Source: Blautia coccoides
GTDB taxonomy: Bacteria; Bacillota; Clostridia; Lachnospirales; Lachnospiraceae
Assembly: GCF_034355335.1 (NCBI RefSeq)
Contig: NZ_CP136422.1
Coordinates: 3,816,501 to 3,880,500, forward strand
DNA: 64,000 bases
Direction of reading: 5' to 3'
Part shown: one piece after another, positions 47,971 to 55,355 of the stretch
Numbering within the stretch: the first letter of the stretch is position 1
Layout of the letters: each line of letters starts with the position of its first letter
Made by a program: the position numbers and the translations under genes
The notes under the pieces: model-generated
Told to the model about the DNA's origin: nothing
The model's input: only the letters and a program-made list of their open reading frames with translations
Databases searched by the model: none

Positions 47971-49458
47971 CTAACATTTCTTTCTGACTGCTGATTTCAT
48001 TGGATGTCCTGTATCATAATCCAGCTGTCTTGGTTCATACTCTTCATTCTCTCTCTGTCTTGTATAACCTTCATTCTCCCAATTCGGTACAAAATCTTTT
48101 CGCCATGGCCGCATACTCCACTGATACCCCCTGTACAGGTCTCTTGTGTTGTTCATATGTGCAATCAGCTTATCATGCATTGCATTCCTGACTTCTGTAT
48201 AATTTTCATCGTTTATCAGGTTATTCATCTCATATGGATCTTTCTCCAGATCATAGAATTCATCACTGTCCAACAGATGAATGACCAGTTTATAACGTTT
48301 GGATATCACTGCTCTCATAATCTGCAAACCACCAAATCCATCATGATCAATTTCATATCTAGTAAATTCTGTGTATACTACATCATTGATTTCTTTGGAT
48401 GGATCATAAATCTGCGGAAGCATGCTCTTTCCTTCCAGTAATTTCGGAATTGGAAGTGCAAAGTAATCCATGATCGTCGGAACAATATCAATATGGGATG
48501 CCATCGTTTCTACTACGCATCCCTTTACTCCGCCTTTGATGATCAATGGGATATTTGCCACTTCTTTGTATGCCGCTGCGTTCTTTGAGAACAGCCTGTG
48601 TGCTCCTAACATATCTCCATGATCAGACGTGAATATCACCATCGCATCCGGTACTACTTCTTTAATCTTATCCAATACTCGTCCAATCTCATAATCTACA
48701 AAAGAATTACATCCAAGGAATAAGGATAATCCATCAGAAGGCTGATTAATTTCATCTTCTGCCGCATGTAAATTCTTGCCAGACCAAAGCTGCTGCATTA
48801 ATGGTTTCTTAGATAGATCATCCTGGAAATTCGGACAACTGTCAAACTTAAAACCATCATACATGTGATTAAACGGTTCTGGGCAGAGAGAAGGTCCATG
48901 AGGCTCATCATAAGATACACTTAAGAAGAAGTCCTCATCTTTATGCTCTTCCAGATATTTAGTCGCACGATTTGAACAGCGGTGTGCATAAGTAAATTCT
49001 TCCGAAAAACCTTCTTTATATGCTTCTTTTGGATCTCTGGATCTCATTTTATCCTCATCGCTTAATTCATTCAGATAAGTTTTCATATCATACCAGTAAT
49101 CTGGATTCCAACCTTCCGGACATCGTCCGTTTCCAAAATAATCCGAACCATCCAGGTGCCATTTACCAATGTAGCCACAATTAATGCCATTGTCGCACAG
49201 TCTCTGACCTACCGTCTTCACATTATCCCCCATAGCAATGCTGTTTGTTACCATGCCGTTGGTATGTGGAAACGTACCAGTGAAGATTGCACTTCTGGCT
49301 GGCCCACAGACTGGCTGGCAGGTATATGCATTCTCATAACGGATTCCTTCCTCAGCCAGGCGATCCAGATTTGGTGTCTTTATCCTTGGATTGCCATAGC
49401 ATCCGACCATATCTTTTCTGGTTGTATCCGTCATCAGGAATATCAGTTGTTTCTTCAT
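47971..49458 (-). CDS. Sulfatase (formylglycine type, S1 family)
   Basis: 495 residues without a signal peptide, so probably cytoplasmic. The CxPxR motif that becomes formylglycine is C51 in CQPVCGPARSAIFTG. Other metal or substrate ligands are in FLMTDTTRKDMVG (Asp), GYIGKWHLDG, VIFTSDHGDML and MASHIDIVPTIMDYF. It hydrolyses a sulfate ester, likely on a sugar from mucin or glycosaminoglycan. The adjacent anSME would convert C51. SD AAGGAGG precedes the ATG. Exact substrate cannot be told. Confidence 0.92.
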   Translation of the reverse strand: MKKQLIFLMTDTTRKDMVGCYGNPRIKTPNLDRLAEEGIRYENAYTCQPVCGPARSAIFTGTFPHTNGMVTNSIAMGDNVKTVGQRLCDNGINCGYIGKWHLDGSDYFGNGRCPEGWNPDYWYDMKTYLNELSDEDKMRSRDPKEAYKEGFSEEFTYAHRCSNRATKYLEEHKDEDFFLSVSYDEPHGPSLCPEPFNHMYDGFKFDSCPNFQDDLSKKPLMQQLWSGKNLHAAEDEINQPSDGLSLFLGCNSFVDYEIGRVLDKIKEVVPDAMVIFTSDHGDMLGAHRLFSKNAAAYKEVANIPLIIKGGVKGCVVETMASHIDIVPTIMDYFALPIPKLLEGKSMLPQIYDPSKEINDVVYTEFTRYEIDHDGFGGLQIMRAVISKRYKLVIHLLDSDEFYDLEKDPYEMNNLINDENYTEVRNAMHDKLIAHMNNTRDLYRGYQWSMRPWRKDFVPNWENEGYTRQRENEEYEPRQLDYDTGHPMKSAVRKKC

Positions 49459-49538
49459 ATCATATCCTCCTTCAGTTTAAGGTGTTATGGCTTATTCTGC
49501 TCATCCCTTGATTTTAATATATTGCTTATATACCTGCA

Positions 49539-49587
49539 TTTCCATGTCTAATTTTGTGTTTTGCATGGACAATTCTGCTTTTCTATG
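49539..49587. promoter_or_regulatory. Three direct repeats, probable AraC operators
   Basis: TTTCCATG (49,539-49,546), TTTGCATG (49,560-49,567) and TTTCTATG (49,580-49,587) are spaced 21 and 20 bp apart, two helical turns, in the divergent region between sulfatase and AraC genes. Confidence 0.5.
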
Positions 49588-49589
49588 CT
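49561..49589 (+). promoter_or_regulatory. Possible promoter of the AraC gene
   Basis: TTGCAT (49,561-49,566), 17 bp, TATGCT (49,584-49,589). It overlaps the second and third direct repeats, which suits autoregulation. Confidence 0.4.
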
Positions 49590-49637
49590 ATATTTATCTT
49601 AACAGAAGGGCATTTTTCAAAAGGAAGGAGGATTTTT

Positions 49638-50507
49638 ATGATTAATGTTTCGGGGCATTTAAGAAATGAAAGACGTGCAACTGGATTTGCAGATGATTCA
49701 AGTCCATTATCAGTCAACTGTTGTGGTATGCAGGTTTTCAAAACAAAGGATTACTCTCAGAATCGTTCTGCAGGTAGAGTCGATTATCAGCTTATTTATA
49801 TTTATAAAGGTGCCGGACACTACTATATAAATAAGGAATGGCAGGCTTTAGGTGCTGGAAATATCCTTTTTTTCCAACCGCAGGAGCCTCAAACCTATTC
49901 CTATTATGCAAAGGAATATCCCGAAGTTTATTGGATTCATTTTACTGGTAGTAACTGTACAAATATAATCAATAAATACCAGCTACAAAACTGCTATATC
50001 GGAGAGCATATACAGTTAAAAACTCTTTTCCAGGAAACCATTATTGAATTGCAATTAAAAAAAGCATTTTTTGAAGATGTTGTCTTAAGTAATTTACTTC
50101 AGGTATTAGCCATCATCGCCCGCTCCCATCAAAAGATTCTCTCTCCTTTAGAAAACGACTTTTCTATTGACCGACTTGTTATGCAGCTTCACCAACGCTA
50201 TAAAGATAACTGGAGTGTTGAATCAATGGCAAAATATTGTAAATTAAGTGTCGGCTATTTTTCTCACATATTCAAAAAACGGATGGGCGTTGCTCCAATG
50301 CGTTATCTTACTGAACTTCGAGTTGAAAAAGCCAAAGATCTAATTGCAACAAATACAATGTACCTGTCAGACATTGCACCTATGGTAGGTTTCTCCGACC
50401 CCCTTTATTTCAGCCGGGTATTTAAAAAGACCACTGGAATTCCTCCAACAGAATTCCAGCAGTCTTTGCTAACTTCAAATACTCCCGAATGGTGGCCTGA
50501 TAAATAA
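49638..50507 (+). CDS. AraC family transcriptional regulator
   Basis: 289 residues from the ATG at 49,638 with GGAGG 6 nt upstream; the frame extends upstream but without an SD. The N-terminal cupin sensor contains DYQLIYIYKGAGHYYINKEW and EVYWIHFTGSNCTN. The C-terminal HTH pair reads VESMAKYCKLSVGYFSHIFK and DIAPMVGFSDPLYFSRVFKK. It is divergent from sulfatase/GPH and convergent with anSME, so it probably activates this locus in response to a sulfated sugar or its product. Confidence 0.92.
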   Translation: MINVSGHLRNERRATGFADDSSPLSVNCCGMQVFKTKDYSQNRSAGRVDYQLIYIYKGAGHYYINKEWQALGAGNILFFQPQEPQTYSYYAKEYPEVYWIHFTGSNCTNIINKYQLQNCYIGEHIQLKTLFQETIIELQLKKAFFEDVVLSNLLQVLAIIARSHQKILSPLENDFSIDRLVMQLHQRYKDNWSVESMAKYCKLSVGYFSHIFKKRMGVAPMRYLTELRVEKAKDLIATNTMYLSDIAPMVGFSDPLYFSRVFKKTTGIPPTEFQQSLLTSNTPEWWPDK

Positions 50508-50521
50508 TCAAACCAATTTTA

Positions 50522-51637
50522 TTATTTTTTTACCATAGCTCCCAGCTGCATGATCAACTCATACCACTGGTCAAAAAATATTTGATATCCTTTGCAGAAG
50601 TTATTTCGATATATTTCTTCATTTTCATGCAGTTCCCGATTCCGCATGCAGCCTCCACGGCATAACCTAAAATATTTACACTTCCTGCACTCTTCATCCA
50701 GTTTAAGCGAACGGTCTACAAATCCAATCTGTTCTCGTTTTTCATCAATCTGCGAAAGAATATCTGTATTTAGGTTGCCAAGATAAAAATCATCCATTAC
50801 ATAAAAATCGCACGGATATACACTTCCATCTGCCTCTACCACATACTGCACGCCACAACTTCCTCGCTGCTCACAGGATTCAGCCATATAACCTGCCGCC
50901 AGTCCCACATAATTTTCAAACTGTCGAATATATGGATGGCATCCATTTTTTAGATCCTGATACCACAATCCGAACAAACCTGAAAGGAACTTTCCATATT
51001 GTTCCGGCGAGATTGAATATGGTGTTTTTCCATGTCCTTCTCCATATGGATCCAAACAGGCTATATATTGCTGATAATTCCAGCCTCGTTTCTTGTACGT
51101 CTGATAGATATTGTATATGCAATCTGCAACTTTCGGAGTCACTACGGTAAGAATATTATAATCCACACCATACTTATCCAGCCGTCTTGCAGTCTCTTCT
51201 ACTTTCAGAAATGTTGCATTCCCCTTCTTATCATGACGCATGGAATCATGAATTTCCCGTGTACCGTCTACTGATAATCCAACCAGAAAATGATTGTCTC
51301 TAAAATACTGGCACCATTCATCTGTAGTAGCATATCCATTTGTCTGAAAAGCATTGATGATACGTACATGGCTGCGATTATACTTCTGCTGGTACCAGAC
51401 TGCTTTCTGAAAGAAATCCAATCCACGCAGAGAAGGTTCTCCTCCCTGCCATGTATAACTGACAACTCCTTCTGCCTGAAGCATCGTCTTTCTGATTATA
51501 TTTTTCAATGTTTCTTCTCTCATAAGTCCATAAGATTTCTTCTCTCTTTTTTTGGCCTCATCACAGTAAAAGCAATAATCACATGTCATATTGCACATTC
51601 CGGATGCTGGTTTGATCATTACACTTATATTTTTCAT
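50522..51637 (-). CDS. Anaerobic sulfatase-maturating enzyme (anSME), radical SAM
   Basis: 371 residues from the ATG at 51,637. The radical SAM cluster motif is C15/C19/C22 in SGMCNMTCDYCFYC. A SPASM domain binds two more Fe-S clusters through Cys in CEQRGSCGVQYVV, VYPCDFYVMDDFYLGNL, CRKCKYFRLCRGGC and NNFCKGYQIFF. It oxidises the sulfatase Cys51 to formylglycine without oxygen, which fits an anaerobe. It is converging with the AraC gene. The role is strongly supported by the neighbouring sulfatase. Confidence 0.93.
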   Translation of the reverse strand: MKNISVMIKPASGMCNMTCDYCFYCDEAKKREKKSYGLMREETLKNIIRKTMLQAEGVVSYTWQGGEPSLRGLDFFQKAVWYQQKYNRSHVRIINAFQTNGYATTDEWCQYFRDNHFLVGLSVDGTREIHDSMRHDKKGNATFLKVEETARRLDKYGVDYNILTVVTPKVADCIYNIYQTYKKRGWNYQQYIACLDPYGEGHGKTPYSISPEQYGKFLSGLFGLWYQDLKNGCHPYIRQFENYVGLAAGYMAESCEQRGSCGVQYVVEADGSVYPCDFYVMDDFYLGNLNTDILSQIDEKREQIGFVDRSLKLDEECRKCKYFRLCRGGCMRNRELHENEEIYRNNFCKGYQIFFDQWYELIMQLGAMVKK

Positions 51638-52253
51638 TCGTTTATCATCCTCCAATGAATGACACTGCCACATTTATAACCCTGCCAGAGTATGTTCTCT
51701 AATATAATTTCTCCACAACAGCTTTGGATTTCATCTAATTATTGTTTCTGGATGTTTTAAAGTTTCTAGCATAACAGGTCTATCAAATATAACTGACCAA
51801 TCTTTGCCGACATGGAACCGCCTTTCAGGGTAGTTTCTTTGGAACCTCACAGAAGAATGACATCTGAATATGCTGTTAGCTCCTCTTACTGGACTTTTGC
51901 CTCTTGTCTCAGTAGGAATTTCTGCTCCATGTTTTTTCTTTATTACCTTGAAATATTATCATACAATCAATTCATAAAAAATCGTAATGCAAGATGACAT
52001 ACAGAAACATATATAAATAATTTTATGTCTATCTATAAAAAGCTAATATGTACCGCTCCTTTTCACTAATGCCATACATACTATCATCTACTTTCTGACC
52101 TAAAGCTTCGTGTCTCTAATTATTTGCTCTTCCGGGCAAATTTCAACCACTGATATTACGTCATGTCCGGCACACATAAAAACTTCTCACTGAAAAACGC
52201 AGCATAGGCTCTGTTCACTACTGCCTACTTCCAAGTAGGATATTACAACTACG
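51638..52253. other. Non-coding stretch between anSME and Fic genes
   Basis: No convincing gene. It holds a half copy of the palindrome family with its T-rich tail at 51,903-51,943 and a short perfect hairpin CCTACTT/AAGTAGG just before the next palindrome. A 61-codon plus-strand frame (51,812-51,997) lacks an SD and is probably spurious. Confidence 0.5.
51903..51943 (+). repeat. Half palindrome with conserved tail
   Basis: CTTGTCTCAGTAGG then a tail with TTTTTTCTTTAT, near identical to 27,586-27,626. The left arm of the palindrome is missing here. Confidence 0.7.
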
Positions 52254-52287
52254 TGAGACAAGGGGTCATTAATGACTCCTTGTCTCA
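52254..52287. repeat. 34-bp palindrome, copy 2
   Basis: TGAGACAAGG and CCTTGTCTCA around TCATTAATGA, with a single G-T mismatch. It overlaps the 3' end of the Fic gene and supplies its last codons and stop. Confidence 0.8.
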
Positions 52288-53039
52288 GCCATAGTTCTCT
52301 CCAGCTTTCGTTCTAATTCTTTTACACGCTCAATGGATGCAAGTTCACCCTTACATATCACATAAACAAGTAAAGAGGTATCCTGTGACCTGTCATATCT
52401 ACGAAAGGCCTGTCTATATTTTGATTGATCCTCAATAGTAATCGGAAGCCATCCATTATTTATCAGGCGTTGATTCATGATTAGCCGTCCACAACGGCCA
52501 TTTCCATCGGGGAAGGGATGAATACGTTCAAATTCTAAATGCTCCCTGGCTATGTTTTCTGCCACTTCCTTTACCTGACTAAAGTATTGATTGAGCTTCT
52601 CTACATATTTCGTCATATGTCTTGGGACTTCTTCATGCTTTGGCGGATAATAAACAGCTTCTACTAGCGTGCCCACATACAGATTTGTCTTTCTGTACCC
52701 CCCTTCTCTTCCCAGTATTAATCCATTCGCTTCCTGGATCCATGTCTCATCTATGTTCTGCCTATTAAATTTCAGCATTTTTTTAATTGCCTGAAATAAT
52801 TGCTTGGCCTCTGAATATTCCGTATAGGTATGCCCGCTTCTCACTTCATCATAATCTAATAAACTGATTGTCTCATCAAGCGAAAGTGTATTCCCTTCTA
52901 TGCTATTTGAATTCCAACAAAACCTTCGGGTAAAGTCCTCATAAAAAGGACTTATTATCATTTCATTTTTTACTGTTTCTGTCATATCTGGCAGTTCATA
53001 TTCTATTTTTTTTAAAAATCCGTCATTATTCATTAACAT
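52269..53039 (-). CDS. Fic family protein
   Basis: 256 residues. The Fic motif HPFPDGNGRCGRLIMNQRL is complete, so AMP-transfer to a Tyr/Thr target or a related reaction is expected. An N-terminal inhibitory motif SNSIEGN matches (S/T)xxxE(G/N) and would keep the enzyme off until released. A GGGAGTG SD precedes the ATG. The C-terminal residues (AETRSH) are encoded by the 34-bp palindrome, so the original end may have been altered. It is one of two unlinked but similar fic genes. Confidence 0.9.
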   Translation of the reverse strand: MLMNNDGFLKKIEYELPDMTETVKNEMIISPFYEDFTRRFCWNSNSIEGNTLSLDETISLLDYDEVRSGHTYTEYSEAKQLFQAIKKMLKFNRQNIDETWIQEANGLILGREGGYRKTNLYVGTLVEAVYYPPKHEEVPRHMTKYVEKLNQYFSQVKEVAENIAREHLEFERIHPFPDGNGRCGRLIMNQRLINNGWLPITIEDQSKYRQAFRRYDRSQDTSLLVYVICKGELASIERVKELERKLERTMAETRSH

Positions 53040-53281
53040 ACTCTACACTCCCCATTATATATTCTTGATTTTTTATCAAGTTGTACTGTAGGCTTTTCGT
53101 GAACAAAATCCAATATTTGATGTATTTATTCAATTTTATGCACTTCCAACAGATTTTCCCCAACCGCCATTTTCTTTCACTTTTCATCACCCTTCTTTTA
53201 TATTAAATTTTAGACTTTTTTGGTAGTTTTTATAGTTTCCTTCTGTTGGCTTTTATCTACTGCTTGAAAGACCCCGGATAT

Positions 53282-54046
53282 TCATAAAATTTCATTTTCT
53301 GTTACCAGTCCTTGCTGCGCCGCCAGATGAAGGTATTTTTTTAACTCCATCTCCTCCAGCTTCATCACCATTTCATGAAAAGACTCCAGATTTCCATGTA
53401 AATGATGCTCTTCCAAACATTTATAATACTCCTGCCTGTTCTCATTTAGAATATTGATTGGCAGTAGCCCGCCATCCATCAGCTGATAATTCATAAGGAG
53501 TCGTGCGGTACGCCCGTTTCCATCTATAAACGGGTGGATTCTGACAAATTCAGCATGTGTCCAGGCCGCAAGCTCTGTAGTTTCTAGCACACATTTATAT
53601 TCCAGATCTCTATAGAAATCTTTCATTTGAAATATCATATCTTGAGGAGACGGCGGCTCATGCTGGCTTCCTCCTATAAATACATCTCCAATACGATAAT
53701 TTCCACCCGGAAATATATTCTCTACTAAAATCTTGTGTATCTGTTTCACGATTGTCTCTGACAGAGCCTTTTTATCCTTGATGCATTGCTTTATGTAATG
53801 ATATGCTTTGTCATGATTTATCACCTCATAAATCTCACGTAGATCTTTGCCGCCTACGGATACTTTATCACTAAGCACCAGCTTAGTATCTATGAGGGTA
53901 AGTGAGTTACCCTCTATAGCAGTCGAATTGTGTGTATACGAAATACGAAACGCTTCTTCGTAATTTTCTAAATACATGGGTTCTAATTGTTCCTGTATCT
54001 CCATAAATTTATCTTTATTATGTTTTATCTTATCGATTAAGTTCAT
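53282..54046 (-). CDS. Fic family protein
   Basis: 254 residues from the ATG at 54,046 (GGGAGG upstream). The Fic motif HPFIDGNGRTARLLMNYQL is intact and an N-terminal inhibitory motif STAIEGN is present. A flap region RIGDVFIGGSQHEPPSPQDM precedes the motif. The two Fic proteins share architecture but differ in sequence. They sit next to a decayed partition locus, which suggests they arrived on a plasmid or mobile element. Confidence 0.9.
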   Translation of the reverse strand: MNLIDKIKHNKDKFMEIQEQLEPMYLENYEEAFRISYTHNSTAIEGNSLTLIDTKLVLSDKVSVGGKDLREIYEVINHDKAYHYIKQCIKDKKALSETIVKQIHKILVENIFPGGNYRIGDVFIGGSQHEPPSPQDMIFQMKDFYRDLEYKCVLETTELAAWTHAEFVRIHPFIDGNGRTARLLMNYQLMDGGLLPINILNENRQEYYKCLEEHHLHGNLESFHEMVMKLEEMELKKYLHLAAQQGLVTENEIL

Positions 54047-54120
54047 CTTGCTTTCCTCCCTATATAATCGTATCATATCAAATATATTTCTTTATAACAA
54101 TACCATTTGCATAATAGTCA

Positions 54121-54456
54121 TTACGTTTTTGATTGCTGCAGATGCTTCATCTCGGCAGTTCCATTTAATCTGCAATTATAGAGATATTTATATTTTGGCG
54201 TAAGCAAATAAATCCGTGTTCCCACTCGTTCTGGATCCTCAGTCACTTCTTTTTCCATCCACTCCAAATAATGGAAGTCCTTCTGTTCTCTAGCCGGAAG
54301 GCTTGCTACTATTTCTGCGACTGCAACTGAATTTTCATTTTCTCCAAATTTTTCTTTTAATTCAGAGCTTCCATTTTTTTCGACTTTTTCATACTTAGCA
54401 ATCTGGCCATTACTTATGCCAAGCTGCTCAGATATTAATTCCCTGGTCTTTTTTGC
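54121..54456 (-). pseudogene. ParB-like partition protein remnant
   Basis: Open frame of about 110 codons without a start codon. It reads TRELISEQLGISNGQIAKYE, then KVEKNGSSELKEKF and LPAREQKDFHYLEWMEKEV. HTH plus the run into charged sequence resembles ParB-type or accessory partition proteins of Lachnospiraceae plasmids. The frame is shifted relative to upstream sequence. No start and two frames mean it is broken. Confidence 0.5.
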
Positions 54457-54499
54457 TTGATTTCTTCTCCTTTGTCATTTTTTCCTAAAGAGATACATT

Positions 54500-54577
54500 C
54501 TATGCCCTTTTTTCGCAGTTCTGAGTAGATTTCTTTCCAACGCCGCCTTTGTTGCTGAGAAAAGAAATCACCTTCAT
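54500..54577 (-). pseudogene. ParA-type ATPase remnant
   Basis: An ATG at 54,577 with GGGAGG opens MKVISFLSNKGGVGKKSTQN, the deviant Walker A start of ParA/Soj proteins (KGGVGKxT) with an extra Lys. A stop follows after 25 codons, and the ParB-like remnant begins within 50 bp. An internal deletion has removed most of parA. Confidence 0.6.
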
Positions 54578-54774
54578 ATAATCCTCCCTATTAAGTCAAG
54601 TCTTTTTTCCTTCAAAATAAAGGATTTTTTCAATATATCATCAATAAATATCTCAGAAGAAAGAGCCATAGGTTTGGACATTTCCTGTATCTGGTACGAA
54701 AATAGCTGGTTTTGGGTACACGAAGTAAAACGTCTTTCTTTTGGTTCTACATGGCCTTGTGTATACCCTTCCAT
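54574..54774 (-). CDS. Short protein before the ParA remnant, unknown
   Basis: 66 codons overlapping the parA start as ATGA. The sequence (LFSYQIQEMSKPMALSSEIF, later DDILKKSFILKEKRLDLI) is not recognised. No SD is seen upstream, and a stop lies just before, so it may be the tail of a longer broken gene of the same plasmid operon. Confidence 0.4.
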   Translation of the reverse strand: MEGYTQGHVEPKERRFTSCTQNQLFSYQIQEMSKPMALSSEIFIDDILKKSFILKEKRLDLIGRII

Positions 54775-55355
54775 CTACGGCAGCGAACCTCCCGTGTCTA
54801 CCAGGATCATCAGCCCTCAATTATACAGGAAGCTCCTTCCAGAAATAAATTATAAAAAAGCCGGTTTCCCGACTTTTCTAAGTATATTATAACAAATGTA
54901 TTTAGGGGTATTTGGTTTAAATCAGTCTAAATCCGTTGAAAACCAACAACTGACTTTGTAAGGGTCTCGGCGTCCAGTCCTTATAGGAAGAAAATTCTTT
55001 TATATCAATGCTTCAACATCAGGTGGAGATATATCATGTTTTCATTTTAGTAAGTACCGCATACATAAATTGCCATTGTATAATTCAACTGATAAATATA
55101 CTTCTTTATTTCTTCTTGTGCTACAGTTAAATCCAAATAGTCACATTTTAAATTTTTTCTAGTGGGATTCATCTTGTGAAAGATTTGTAATGAAGCATCA
55201 AAAAATGAAAGTCCATACTGCTAAGGATTTGCCAGAGGCAATCAAACAGGCTTTTACGGCGATAAAACCTTGAAACTGTAGCGGGTAGTTTCAATCGTGT
55301 TAACCGCTGACCAAGCTGCCGCTCACAAGCAGTGTGAGCGGACAGTGAATTTCAT
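54775..55355. other. Degenerate non-coding stretch
   Basis: No complete gene. Short frames include a 41-codon minus-strand one ending near 55,050, without support. A hairpin CCGCTCACA/TGTGAGCGG at 55,319-55,341 lies just past the GH31 gene and could end that operon's transcript, although no T run follows. Confidence 0.45.

Noticed and set aside
51812..51997. 61-codon plus-strand frame
   Set aside because: No SD, no homology recognised, and it spans the repeat tail.
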